DNA from: Natronospira elongata
GTDB lineage: Bacteria; Pseudomonadota; Gammaproteobacteria; Natronospirales; Natronospiraceae
Assembly (NCBI RefSeq): GCF_034931365.1
Contig: NZ_JAYGII010000007.1
Location: 35,320 to 99,319 of the forward strand
Direction: 5' to 3'
DNA: 64,000 nucleotides
The translations under genes and the position numbers were made by a program. Shown piece after piece: positions 8,003 through 20,412 of this stretch; positions within the stretch are counted from its first letter, which is position 1; the number at the start of each line of letters is the position of its first letter. The notes under the pieces were generated by a model. The model saw only the letters and a program-made list of their open reading frames with translations. It searched no databases and was not told the DNA's origin.

Positions 8003-9877
8003 TTAGGGGCAGACCGTCACCACCTGGGAGCATTCGCCTGAATCCGTGTCGCAGACCTGGAAATCATGGCAGGCTCCGCCACGAATATTACTGGTCCAGG
8101 TCCATTCGCCGGTGTTCTCGACGGTGGCCTCGACACCGGCATTGCGCAGCACCTCAACCATGCTGGAGCTGGCGCCGGTCCAGTTCAGGTCGGCACGGTG
8201 ACGACCCTGCACCTTGTAGCCGACGGCAATCAGTTCGATGGAATCGGCATCGCCGTCATCACTGTCACCATCATCACCACCATTGTCGCCGTCATCGCCA
8301 TCGTCGTCATCACCGCCGTTGCCGTCGTCGCCACCATTGCCATCGTCACCGCCGTCATCACCACCACCGGCACAGCCATTGCTGGAAAGGTAATCGACGG
8401 CATCGCGGGCCTGAACAAGACCGTAACCGAATTCGTTGTTACGGCCGGCGCTGCCCAGGTCCAGGGCGGTGGCGGCAAGGGCGTCACGGATTTCCTGGTT
8501 GCTGCAGCTCAGGTGATGGCTCCAGACCAGGGCTGCCACACCCGCCACATGGGGGCTGGCCATGGAGGTGCCATTCCAGCTGGCGTAGTTGCCCACACCG
8601 GTGGCCACGAATCCGGTTTCACCCAGACGGGTCAGTGCTTCCTGACCATCAGCCTGGCTGATTCCCACGGAGGGTATGCCGGTCGCCACATCACCCAGGG
8701 TGCCCTGGAGGGCGCCGGATTCGTTGTTGTAGATCACCGCGCCGACGCCACCGCCAGCCTCGCAAGCCTGGACCTTGTCGGCAAAACTGATCTGGCCACG
8801 CTCGATGAGACAGACCTGGCCCTGGGCATCACAGGTAGAGGTGCCCAAGCCACAATCCATCAATTCACCCTGGCCCTGGGCGTCGGGCGAACCATCCATC
8901 GCGACAGCGGAAAAAGCATCACCGGAAAGGGTGAAGGTTTCCTCATTGCCGGAACCCATGGGGACGGTGGAACGGACTGCCACACCCGGCGCGGACAGTT
9001 CGACCTGATCATTGCGCTGGGAGAAGCTGGCGAGCTCCATGTTCTCGTCGATGGCGGCCACCGAGACCACGGCATCGTAGGAAGCCGGATAGCTCTTGCG
9101 GGTGTTGCCATCGTTGCCCGCAGCGGCGATGGACAGCACACCACGATCATGGGCGGCGGCAAAGGCGTTAGCCTCGGAGTTACTTGAGAAGCTGCCGCCC
9201 AGACTCATGTTTACAACATTTGAACCAGCGTCTTCACAGACGTTCAGGGCGTGAACCAGATCCGAGGAATAACCCCAGGAACCGCTGTCATTGAAGACCT
9301 TGACGATATGGAGATTCGGATTGCCGGAAGGCAGGACGCCCACCACGCCCACATCGTTGTTCAGGGCGGCAATAGTACCGGCCACATGGGTGCCGTGACC
9401 GGATCCGTCCTGGTACCAATTACCGGTGCCGGAGTCATTTGTGCCGGTAACATTGCCACCCGAAGGTAGGTCTTCATGATTGAGGTCGTAGCCGGAGTCG
9501 ATGACACAGACGGTCATTTCGCTGGCAGCACCGTCGGAGACCTGATCGGCCTGGACCATACCGATGCCATAGGGGCTGACCTGACTGGACATCAGCTCAC
9601 GGCGAGGATCCTTCTCTACATAGGCCACGTGAGGGTTATTGCGCAGGCCGTTGATGGCCTGGGTGGGCAGACTGACGGCGAAGGCATTCAGTTCGTCAAA
9701 TTGGTAATGGACTTCACCGCCCTGGGCATTCAGCGCACGTTGCACGCTACCCTTATGGCCTTGATCAAAGACAACCCAGACCCGCTCCTTGCTGTCCGCC
9801 ACGGCTGAAACACTCATGGCACCCGTCAGGACGGCCGCAGCCAGGGCACCAGCACTGCTGTTGCGAATAAGAGACAC
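8003..9877 (-). CDS. Secreted subtilisin-like serine protease (S8) with inserted PA domain and Asp/Gly-rich linker
   Basis: A 624-residue exported peptidase. A signal peptide (about 1-27, ending SAVA) is followed by an inhibitor I9-like propeptide (about 31-92) and the catalytic domain. The triad is visible: D127 in VCVIDSGYD, H161 in GHGTHVAGT, S438 in NGTSMASPHVAG, with oxyanion N255 in AAGNDG. Between 330 and 425 a PA domain interrupts the catalytic domain. After the domain ends near 500 comes a run of about 45 almost only Asp and Gly residues, then a small C-terminal domain of about 75 residues with paired cysteines. The start is a GTG at 9877 with GGGAGG 6 nt upstream; an in-frame ATG 18 codons earlier lacks a ribosome site and would spoil the signal peptide. 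The acidic linker suits extracellular calcium or high salt. It is monocistronic with its own terminator. Confidence 0.9.
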   Translation of the reverse strand: MSLIRNSSAGALAAAVLTGAMSVSAVADSKERVWVVFDQGHKGSVQRALNAQGGEVHYQFDELNAFAVSLPTQAINGLRNNPHVAYVEKDPRRELMSSQVSPYGIGMVQADQVSDGAASEMTVCVIDSGYDLNHEDLPSGGNVTGTNDSGTGNWYQDGSGHGTHVAGTIAALNNDVGVVGVLPSGNPNLHIVKVFNDSGSWGYSSDLVHALNVCEDAGSNVVNMSLGGSFSSNSEANAFAAAHDRGVLSIAAAGNDGNTRKSYPASYDAVVSVAAIDENMELASFSQRNDQVELSAPGVAVRSTVPMGSGNEETFTLSGDAFSAVAMDGSPDAQGQGELMDCGLGTSTCDAQGQVCLIERGQISFADKVQACEAGGGVGAVIYNNESGALQGTLGDVATGIPSVGISQADGQEALTRLGETGFVATGVGNYASWNGTSMASPHVAGVAALVWSHHLSCSNQEIRDALAATALDLGSAGRNNEFGYGLVQARDAVDYLSSNGCAGGGDDGGDDGNGGDDGNGGDDDDGDDGDNGGDDGDSDDGDADSIELIAVGYKVQGRHRADLNWTGASSSMVEVLRNAGVEATVENTGEWTWTSNIRGGACHDFQVCDTDSGECSQVVTVCP

Positions 9878-10068
9878 GGAAAACCTCCCGCTCAAAGCGT
9901 ATATCGGACCCCCCCGATAAGTACGCCACATACGGGCGATTGAAAGAATCTAGTCGGCTTTTAGGTGAAAAACCGTGAACCAGTTCACACTTTCCTCTGA
10001 GCAGGAGAGAATTCAGAAGGATTCCGACCAACGGCTGGCGGCTTACACAGCGTAAATTGGGAGGCGAC

Positions 10069-10539
10069 TCACCAGCGGTGATAGGCGGGGTGACCAGGCT
10101 TCACAGCCATGAACCGGCCGTGGCAGGTATCGCAAAGCTTGTCGCCAGCATAGAGCTGGCCTTCCACAGTGACCACATCACCGTCGGTCTCGACAACGCG
10201 CGCGACCAGCCTCAAGGGCCCGTCGGTTGGAGTCGGGCGCTTTAAGCGGATCTGATAATCCATGGTGACGGTACAGGGCGGATGGTCTTCGCCCCGTTGG
10301 GTCATCAGATGCCAGGCGGCCGTCCAGTTGCAATGGCAATCCAGAATGGAACCGATGATTCCGCCATTGAGCACGCCCGGGAACGCCTCATGGTGCGCTT
10401 CCGGCGTCCACTCCGCGACTACCTGGTCCCCGTCTGGAAAGGATCGAACATGGAGGCCCTTGTCATTGGCGGGTCCGCAGCCATAACAAGCATTGTGTGG
10501 AGCGTAGCGTTCCTGTAGGCAAAGATCCGTTGCTTGCAT
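10069..10539 (-). CDS. Hotdog-fold PaaI/4HBT-like thioesterase
   Basis: A 156-residue protein of the acyl-CoA thioesterase superfamily. It has an N-terminal NACYGCGPANDKGLHV segment typical of a cysteine-bearing subgroup and the hotdog helix region FPGVLNGGIIGSILDCHCNWTA, where the catalytic acidic residue would lie. The natural substrate is unknown. The ATG at 10539 has GAGGT at the right distance; another ATG at 10551 overlaps the stop of the preceding gene but has no ribosome site. The gene follows the CtlX-like hydrolase with an 11-nt gap, so the two are probably cotranscribed, although no metabolic link is obvious. Confidence 0.72.
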   Translation of the reverse strand: MQATDLCLQERYAPHNACYGCGPANDKGLHVRSFPDGDQVVAEWTPEAHHEAFPGVLNGGIIGSILDCHCNWTAAWHLMTQRGEDHPPCTVTMDYQIRLKRPTPTDGPLRLVARVVETDGDVVTVEGQLYAGDKLCDTCHGRFMAVKPGHPAYHRW

Positions 10540-10550
10540 TGTTGACCTCA

Positions 10551-11498
10551 TTACTGATCCGCAGAACTGCGCGGCAGAAAATTCTCCGCGAGCATGCAGC
10601 GGACACTGCCGCCGGCATATTTCTCGATGGTCGAAATATCGGCACTAACGATTGTGACGTGCTGCTCGAGACGTTCCAATTGGTCGTCAGTCAGGCTGTT
10701 CTTGGCCTGGGAAGACATTGCGAGCAGGGCCTTTCCATCCTTGCTGCGCAGCTGAAGCATGTTGCCGGCAAAGGCGTTCATCTGAGCAAGACTAATGGCA
10801 ACGACCTCGTGGCCGGTGCGCTCCAGACGTCCCCGCACCCGCAAGCGCTCCTGTTCGTCAACGATAGACTCCTCACAGACGACCGCGAAACTTTGGCCCA
10901 CACACATCATGACATTGGTGTGGTAGATCTCCTTGCCGTGACTCATGGCGGTAAAGGCTTCCGGCTGGAAATCGAAGCGCTCACACCAGTCATGAAACAA
11001 GGCGGGGTGGGTTCGGTTGGACAGGCAGGCATAGGCAATGCGATTTACCCTATCCAGCACCAAGCTGCCGGTACCTTCCAGAAAACGATCCTTCCCTTCA
11101 CTGGGGCTAAGGTCATGCCGTGCCTGGATCTGTCGACCGTGCTTAGTTTCCAGAGAGTCGATGACGTCGTCGCGACGCTCGGCCCGCCTGCTCGGCGCTT
11201 CCATGGGATACAGAACGACGTCACCATCGGCATGGGTACTGAGCCAATTGTTTGGAAACAGGGCATCGGGTGTGACCGGATCCGGCGTGTCGTCAAACAC
11301 GGTAACCTCGACACCGGCTCTTTCCAGCGCGGCAACGAGCCCGTCGAACTCGACCTGCGCCTGATTCCGAACGGCCTCTTCCTCCGAGGCATCGATATTA
11401 GCCTGGAAGGTATTGCTGACCGCCGTCTCGGGGTTGGAAGTGAAGCTGACCGGACGGATCATGATCACCGAATCGGTGCATTGCTGCTGAATGGACAT
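10551..11498 (-). CDS. ctlX: CtlX-like citrulline/arginine hydrolase (pentein superfamily)
   Basis: A 315-residue member of the arginine deiminase-related family called citrulline utilisation hydrolase CtlX. Features are the start TDSVIMIRPVSFTSNPETAVSN, LFPNNWLSTHADGDVVLYPM (substrate and acidic residues), HVMM-like histidine region IYHTNVMMCVG, and the C-terminal nucleophile C301 in GGSVRCMLAENFLP. The reaction would be hydrolysis of a guanidino or ureido group; citrulline is the family's reported substrate. The ATG at 11498 is preceded by AAAGG; an ATG 10 codons upstream is less likely. It sits upstream of, and probably in one transcript with, the thioesterase gene. Confidence 0.75.
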   Translation of the reverse strand: MSIQQQCTDSVIMIRPVSFTSNPETAVSNTFQANIDASEEEAVRNQAQVEFDGLVAALERAGVEVTVFDDTPDPVTPDALFPNNWLSTHADGDVVLYPMEAPSRRAERRDDVIDSLETKHGRQIQARHDLSPSEGKDRFLEGTGSLVLDRVNRIAYACLSNRTHPALFHDWCERFDFQPEAFTAMSHGKEIYHTNVMMCVGQSFAVVCEESIVDEQERLRVRGRLERTGHEVVAISLAQMNAFAGNMLQLRSKDGKALLAMSSQAKNSLTDDQLERLEQHVTIVSADISTIEKYAGGSVRCMLAENFLPRSSADQ

Positions 11499-11618
11499 GG
11501 GCCTTTCCGAAAGTTGTGATTTCAGCACAGATTCTACCCCATAGTGAAGCCTACGCTAAGCGGGCAGAACGTCTTGAGTCCGGGAAACGCCTAGGAATGC
11601 TTGGTGAGTTGATAAGGG
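11499..11618. other. Intergenic stretch between ctlX and the rRNA terminators
   Basis: About 120 bp upstream of ctlX that must hold its promoter. I see no confident -35/-10 pair and no gene. With the repeats at 11619-11939 it makes up the roughly 410-bp gap between ctlX and the 5S rRNA. Confidence 0.5.
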
Positions 11619-11714
11619 GTGGGGTTTCCCCATGCCAAATAAAAAAGCCCAAGGCCGAAATCGACCTTGGGGTTGGGATATAAAGCCTGGCGGTGACCTA
11701 CACGAGCATGGGGG
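11619..11714 (-). pseudogene. Duplicated 3-prime tail of 5S rRNA with terminator (remnant)
   Basis: This stretch repeats, with few changes, the stretch at 11844-11939: the last about 25 nt of 5S rRNA (11691-11714, diverging in the middle), the short linker and the terminator hairpin (11647-11672) with its T-run on the reverse strand. The two copies are about 225 bp apart. The rest of a second 5S gene is missing, so this is a remnant of a lost or partly duplicated 5S gene. Confidence 0.7.
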
Positions 11715-11864
11715 CGAACAAGGACCGAAATGCCGGTGGCATTTCGCAGCCGACGTGAGCGCCCGGCCAGGACGGCCGGGCCGGACTGCGGGCCAGGGAC
11801 GGCTACCGGGCACGGCTGAGCTCAGGGTCGTCCATGAAAAGGCGTGGGGTTTCCCCATGCGAAA

Positions 11865-11900
11865 CAAAAAAACCCCAAGGCCGGAATCGACCTTGGGGTT
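11865..11900 (-). terminator. rRNA operon terminator after 5S
   Basis: AACCCCAAGG pairs with CCTTGGGGTT around a 10-nt loop; on the reverse strand it is followed by seven T residues. It lies 10 nt after the 5S 3-prime end and is the main terminator of the rRNA operon. A diverged second copy lies at 11638-11672 as backup. Confidence 0.85.
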
Positions 11901-11910
11901 GGGATATAAA

Positions 11911-12027
11911 GCCTGGCGGTGACCTACTCTCGCATGGGGAAACCCCACACTACCATCGGCGCTGAGCGGTTTCACTTCCGAGTTCGGCATGGGATCGGGT
12001 GGTTCACACTCGCTATGGCCGCCAGGC
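11911..12027 (-). rRNA. rrf: 5S ribosomal RNA
   Basis: Reverse strand begins GCCTGGCGGCCATAGCGAG and ends with the complementary GGTCACCGCCAGGC, giving the closing helix I; the internal CCGAACTCGGAAGTGAAAC block is typical of proteobacterial 5S. About 117 nt. Last gene of the rRNA operon. Confidence 0.95.
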
Positions 12028-12141
12028 GAACTGGCTCACGGCAAGCCTGTCCTGAGGACAGGGCTTGGGAATTCGAAAGATCGTCTTGGCGCGATGCAGC
12101 AATACAGCCTTAGTCGCACACTCAAGTTGCTTGAGTGTTAT

Positions 12142-15025
<2,884 letters not shown>

Positions 15026-15143
15026 ATATAACCTCAAACAACCTGGTTACACGACTAAACCTTACATAGCTGGCTGTAATGCTGCTTTTTGGAGCGAATC
15101 GATGAATCGATTCAATCCATATAGCGCCTTGACGATCTTCCGA

Positions 15144-15157
15144 ATTGTTAAAGAGCC
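15144..15157 (-). promoter_or_regulatory. boxA antitermination element in the 16S-23S spacer
   Basis: Reverse strand GGCTCTTTAACAAT matches the boxA element to which Nus factors bind to prevent early termination in rRNA operons. It lies between tRNA-Ala and 23S, as in Escherichia coli. The rest of the 220-bp spacer carries the 5-prime arm of the 23S processing stem. Confidence 0.7.
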
Positions 15158-15245
15158 TGTCACGATCTGGTCGTGACACCGTAATGCCAATCATGGATAC
15201 CTTGATACCCATGAGTGGCACCACTATTTGGTTCCAGAGCGAAGC

Positions 15246-15321
15246 TGGTGGAGCCAGTCGGGATCGAACCGACGACCTCCTGCGTGCAAAGCAGGCGCTC
15301 TCCCAGCTGAGCTATGGCCCC
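15246..15321 (-). tRNA. tRNA-Ala (anticodon TGC)
   Basis: 76 nt on the reverse strand from GGGGCCATAGCTCAGC to an encoded CCA. The anticodon loop TTTGCAC gives TGC; the T-arm GTCGGTTCGATCCCGAC folds perfectly. It sits in the 16S-23S spacer after tRNA-Ile, the standard gammaproteobacterial arrangement. Confidence 0.97.
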
Positions 15322-15405
15322 GATGCTTCCAGGCTAAACCTGCAGGCACGGCCATACCCCTCGACTCCGCCTCGCGAAGGCAAGAATGTCTCGCTTAGGG
15401 GGTAA

Positions 15406-15482
15406 TGGTGGGTCTGGGTGGATTTGAACCACCGACCTCACCCTTATCAGGGGTGCGCTCTGACCAACTGAGCTACAGACCC
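15406..15482 (-). tRNA. tRNA-Ile (anticodon GAT)
   Basis: 77 nt on the reverse strand from GGGTCTGTAGCTCAGTTGG to an encoded CCA. The anticodon loop CTGATAA gives GAT; the T-arm GGTGGTTCAAATCCACC folds. It lies 98 nt after 16S rRNA and 84 nt before tRNA-Ala. Confidence 0.97.
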
Positions 15483-15580
15483 GTAGCCGTGTATCTGGAC
15501 CCGGCGGGCCCGGCTCTTACTTCAGAACAGGCAGACTTGTGTGGGCGCTCGCGAAACGAAGCTTTCGCACCTTTTCTCTT

Positions 15581-17122
<1,542 letters not shown>

Positions 17123-17252
17123 AAAGCTAATGCTTTAATACGAGAGCGACCTGCTTTACCCAGAATTTCTGGTTAAGCTTTATTGGTCGTTCACGTTATT
17201 GGGTGGTGTTTCCACTCCGAACGCGAACGCCCACACAAGCTGCCTGTTCTGA

Positions 17253-17266
17253 TTGTTAAAGAGCGC
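17253..17266 (-). promoter_or_regulatory. boxA antitermination element in the 16S leader
   Basis: Reverse strand GCGCTCTTTAACAA matches boxA. It lies between the promoters and 16S, as expected for the leader antitermination site. Confidence 0.65.
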
Positions 17267-17296
17267 CTCTTGCGTTTCGCCCGAGGCAGACCGAGC

Positions 17297-17324
17297 ATTT
17301 TACACTGATTGCCGTCCCTGTCAA
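17297..17324 (-). promoter_or_regulatory. rRNA promoter nearest 16S
   Basis: Reverse strand TTGACA (17324-17319), 16-bp spacer, TAAAAT (17302-17297) preceded by TG, then a GC-rich discriminator GCTCGG. This kind of discriminator is typical of growth-rate-regulated rRNA promoters. Confidence 0.7.
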
Positions 17325-17393
17325 CACCCGGTCTTCATTTTTTTGTCACACTCGGCGGAGCCGGTGAAACTCGCTTCCTGCGAGAAGGCGGGC

Positions 17394-17421
17394 ATTGTAC
17401 TCGGCGAAAACCACCTGTCAA
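17394..17421 (-). promoter_or_regulatory. Middle rRNA promoter
   Basis: Reverse strand TTGACA (17421-17416), 16-bp spacer, TACAAT (17399-17394), then the discriminator GCCCGC. It lies 97 bp upstream of the promoter nearest 16S. Confidence 0.7.
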
Positions 17422-17496
17422 GCCCTGCCTGATTCCTCGTCTGAGCGGGGTTTGAAGCCGCTGTTTCGGCGTCGCCCCCCCGTTGAGGAAGCGGGC

Positions 17497-17524
17497 ATTA
17501 TAGAGACATGCAGACGGGGGTCAA
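17497..17524 (-). promoter_or_regulatory. Distal rRNA promoter
   Basis: Reverse strand TTGACC (17524-17519), 16-bp spacer, perfect TATAAT (17502-17497), then GCCCGC as in the middle promoter. It begins only about 50 bp after the tyrS stop. The 450-bp stretch 17123-17572 holds these three promoters, boxA and a GGGGGC/GCCCCC hairpin after tyrS without a T-run, and no gene. Confidence 0.7.
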
Positions 17525-17572
17525 GGGGCTGGGGGCAGTTTTTTTCGCCCCCCCCCAAGCGCCACCCTTTCT

Positions 17573-18772
17573 CTAGTCGACCCGGACCCGCCGGAAGCGG
17601 CGTTTACCGACCTGTACCACCTGCTCGGAGCCGGACAGGAGCTGGTGGTCACGATCGGTGATCTTCTCACCCTCGACCTTCACCGCGCCCTGCTTGATCA
17701 TTCGCATCGCCTCGGATGTGGACGGAGTGAGCCCACTGGCCTTGAGCGCCAGAGGCAAGCCAAGGGATCCATCGGGAGCGGTCAACTCCACAGTGTCCAT
17801 ATCATCGGGCACTTGCCCCTTGCGAAAGCGATCGACGAAGGCCCGGTGGGCCTGCCCTGCCGCCTGGTCCCCGTGAAAGCGGGCCACCAGTTCATCTGCA
17901 AGGCGGAATTTTATGTCCCGAGGGTTGGCACCGTCGACGACCTCCTGACGATAAGCGGCCAGGGTCTCCGGCGGCTTGAGGCTGAGCAGTTCGAACCAGC
18001 GCCACATGAGCTGATCGGAAATGGACATGATCTTTCCATACATCTCGCCCGGAGCCTCCGTGATGCCCACGTAGTTGCCCAGGGACTTGGACATCTTCTG
18101 CACGCCATCGGTGCCCTCAAGCAGAGGCACGGTCAGCACCAGCTGCGGTTTCTGGCCATAAGCCTCCTGCAACTGACGACCGACCAGCAGGTTGAACTTC
18201 TGATCAGTCCCGCCGAGCTCTACATCAGCCTCCAGCGCCACCGAGTCATAACCCTGGACCAGGGGATACAGGAACTCATGGATCGCAATGGGCTGCTTGC
18301 CGGTATAGCGCTTATGAAAGTCATCCCGCTCCAGCATGCGGGCCACGGTGTGATGGGACGCCAACTTGACCATGCCGGCGGCACCCAGTTGATCCATCCA
18401 GCGGGAATTGAACTCGACCCGGGTGCGCTCGGGATCCAGGATTTTGAAAATCTGCTCCTGATAGGTGCGGGCGTTATCCACCACCTGCTCCGGTGTCATG
18501 GGCGGTCGCGTGGCGTTCTTGCCACTGGGGTCGCCGATCATCCCGGTGAAGTCGCCGATCAGGAAGATAACCTCGTGACCCAGTTCCTGAAACACGCGCA
18601 TCTTGTTAATAAGTACCGTGTGCCCCAGATGCAGATCGGGCGCAGTGGGATCAAAGCCCGCCTTGATCCGCAACGGCCGCCCGGCGGCAAGTCGCTCTTT
18701 CAGCTCGGCCTCGGGAATGATTTCGTCCGCACCCTGGCGGATTCGCGCAAGGGCCTGGTCAAGCTCAGCCAT
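17573..18772 (-). CDS. tyrS: Tyrosyl-tRNA synthetase
   Basis: Class I aminoacyl-tRNA synthetase charging tRNA-Tyr. The 399-residue protein has the HIGH-type motif HLGH at 48-51, the tyrosine pocket region IGDFTGMIGDPSGKN (72-86), KMSKS at 226-230 and a C-terminal S4 RNA-binding domain (about 335-399). The KMSKS form and length match the TyrZ-like class found in many gammaproteobacteria. GGAGAG lies 8 nt before the ATG. It is divergent from mepM and directly upstream of the rRNA promoters, an arrangement seen in pseudomonads. Confidence 0.95.
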   Translation of the reverse strand: MAELDQALARIRQGADEIIPEAELKERLAAGRPLRIKAGFDPTAPDLHLGHTVLINKMRVFQELGHEVIFLIGDFTGMIGDPSGKNATRPPMTPEQVVDNARTYQEQIFKILDPERTRVEFNSRWMDQLGAAGMVKLASHHTVARMLERDDFHKRYTGKQPIAIHEFLYPLVQGYDSVALEADVELGGTDQKFNLLVGRQLQEAYGQKPQLVLTVPLLEGTDGVQKMSKSLGNYVGITEAPGEMYGKIMSISDQLMWRWFELLSLKPPETLAAYRQEVVDGANPRDIKFRLADELVARFHGDQAAGQAHRAFVDRFRKGQVPDDMDTVELTAPDGSLGLPLALKASGLTPSTSEAMRMIKQGAVKVEGEKITDRDHQLLSGSEQVVQVGKRRFRRVRVD

Positions 18773-18987
18773 CTTCTCTCCAATCTTCAGTCAGTTGAGA
18801 GGCATTTTTTCAAAAAAACTGCAGAAATACCCGCTACTCTTATGATATAACACGTGAAAAGTTGCCTACGCCGAGCGTGCGCCCAGCCGGCACAGCAAAT
18901 AATGATACCGGGCGTCCAGACGGTGATTGACGGGGAGCCCGCTCACCGATAAGTTTCCGCGCTTTGCCTCAGGCCAGAAACAGAGTC

Positions 18988-20403
18988 ATGAAGACACGAT
19001 CAGGTATCAGACACGATTATAAGCCACTGGGCAGCCGCCGTTCCCGCCCCAACCTTTTGCGGCATCTCCTGCGACGCTGGGAATCCCCTCGCGACTGGCA
19101 CCCCTCCCAACGCCAGCTGCTCGGCGGCGGACTGCTGCTGGGCCTGGTGGTATTGATCACTTCCGTCAGCGCCTTCTCCGGCGCCGACAAGCCGGAGCCT
19201 CGTCCCGAGAATGGCAGCCGCAGCGTACCCCTGCATCTGCCCAACGGCCCTCTGGCCCAATCGCTGATCGAGGATGCAGGCCTGAACGGGGAAGACGCTC
19301 GTCACCGTATCCTGGAGGTCAAGGGCGGTGACTCCCTGGCCCGGGTCTTCCAGCGGGCCGGCCTGGACCGGACCGATCTGCATTTTATCGTATCCCTGGG
19401 TGGCGAAACCGAAAAGCTGACGCGCCTGCGCCCGGGAGACCAGGTGGAAATTGTGGATGATGGCAGCGGCAATGTGCTGCGCCTCTCCCACCGCATCGAC
19501 AGCGACCGAATACTGGAAGTCTCCCGCGGTGACAACGGTTTTGAAAAAGAGGTCACGGAACTGCCGGTGCAGCGGCGGGTTGCCTTTGCCAGTGGCGTCA
19601 TTGAACGCTCACTTTACCAGGATGCCCGGGCGGCGGGCCTGTCGACCAACCTGATCATGAACCTGGCCGGCATCTTCCAGTGGGATATCGACTTCGTGCT
19701 TGATACCCGGCGAGGCGATGAGTTTGTCGTGATTTACGAAGAACTCTACCGCGATGGCGAGAAAATCCGTGACGGCCAGATCCTGGCGGCGGAGATCGTC
19801 AACCGGGGCAATCGATTGCAGGCCGTGCGCTACACCAAGCCTTCCGGCGAAAGCGACTACTACAATCCCGAGGGCGATAGCATGCGCCGCACCTTCCTGC
19901 GCGCGCCACTCGACTACGTCCGGATCAGCTCCCACTTCAACCCCAACCGACGGCACCCTGTTCTGAATCGGATTCGGGCCCACCGCGGCGTGGACTATGC
20001 CGCCCCCACCGGCACCCCCATTCGGGCAGCCGGTGATGGCCGCATCACCCTTCGGGGACGCCACGGGGGCTACGGCAACACAGTCCAGATCCAGCATGGG
20101 GAACGTTATTCGACTCTCTACGCCCATATGTCGCGCTTTGCCAATGGCCACCGTGTCGGCAGCCGGGTCCGGCAGGGGGAAGTGATCGGCTACGTTGGCC
20201 AGACCGGACTTGCCACCGGCCCCCACCTGCACTACGAGTTTCTCGTCGATGGTGTGCACCGCAATCCGGTGACGGTGGACTTCCCGGCCGCCGATCCGGT
20301 ACCGGAAGAATATCGTGAACACTTCTTCACCACGACTGCGCCGCTGGTGGCCCATCTAGATTTGATGCGACCCGGCGAACGCCTCGCAGAACTCACTGAC
20401 TGA
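18988..20403 (+). CDS. mepM: M23-family murein DD-endopeptidase (MepM-like)
   Basis: Peptidoglycan hydrolase that cleaves cross-links so new strands can be inserted. The 471-residue protein is anchored by one membrane segment (about 44-63) and has an OapA/LysM-like region (about 100-165) and a C-terminal M23 peptidase domain. Zinc-site motifs are HRGVDYAAPTGTPIRAAGDG and GPHLHYEFLVDG. An in-frame TTG at 18964 would add 8 residues; the ATG at 18988 is preferred though both have weak ribosome sites. anmK starts 9 nt after the stop, linking wall cleavage to wall recycling in one transcript. The tyrS/mepM/anmK neighbourhood is conserved in pseudomonads. Confidence 0.88.
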   Translation: MKTRSGIRHDYKPLGSRRSRPNLLRHLLRRWESPRDWHPSQRQLLGGGLLLGLVVLITSVSAFSGADKPEPRPENGSRSVPLHLPNGPLAQSLIEDAGLNGEDARHRILEVKGGDSLARVFQRAGLDRTDLHFIVSLGGETEKLTRLRPGDQVEIVDDGSGNVLRLSHRIDSDRILEVSRGDNGFEKEVTELPVQRRVAFASGVIERSLYQDARAAGLSTNLIMNLAGIFQWDIDFVLDTRRGDEFVVIYEELYRDGEKIRDGQILAAEIVNRGNRLQAVRYTKPSGESDYYNPEGDSMRRTFLRAPLDYVRISSHFNPNRRHPVLNRIRAHRGVDYAAPTGTPIRAAGDGRITLRGRHGGYGNTVQIQHGERYSTLYAHMSRFANGHRVGSRVRQGEVIGYVGQTGLATGPHLHYEFLVDGVHRNPVTVDFPAADPVPEEYREHFFTTTAPLVAHLDLMRPGERLAELTD

Positions 20404-20412
20404 GATCCCGGC

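Noticed and set aside
8240..8390. Short tandem repeats considered as a CRISPR or minisatellite array
   Set aside because: They are codon repeats for Asp and Gly within the protease linker, with no spacers of constant length.
8066..9187. Plus-strand open frame of 373 codons antisense to the protease gene
   Set aside because: It is a mirror of the GC-rich coding strand: its product is Ile/Val/Thr/Gly repeat (reverse of the Asp/Gly linker) with no domain.
9975..9988. Palindrome GTGAACCAGTTCAC upstream of the protease gene as an operator
   Set aside because: Six-base arms with a two-base gap are too short to claim without a matched promoter or a known regulator.
17530..17572. GGGGGC/GCCCCC hairpin after tyrS as a terminator
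   Set aside because: No T-run follows on the reverse strand, and rRNA promoters begin at once; it may only slow transcription.
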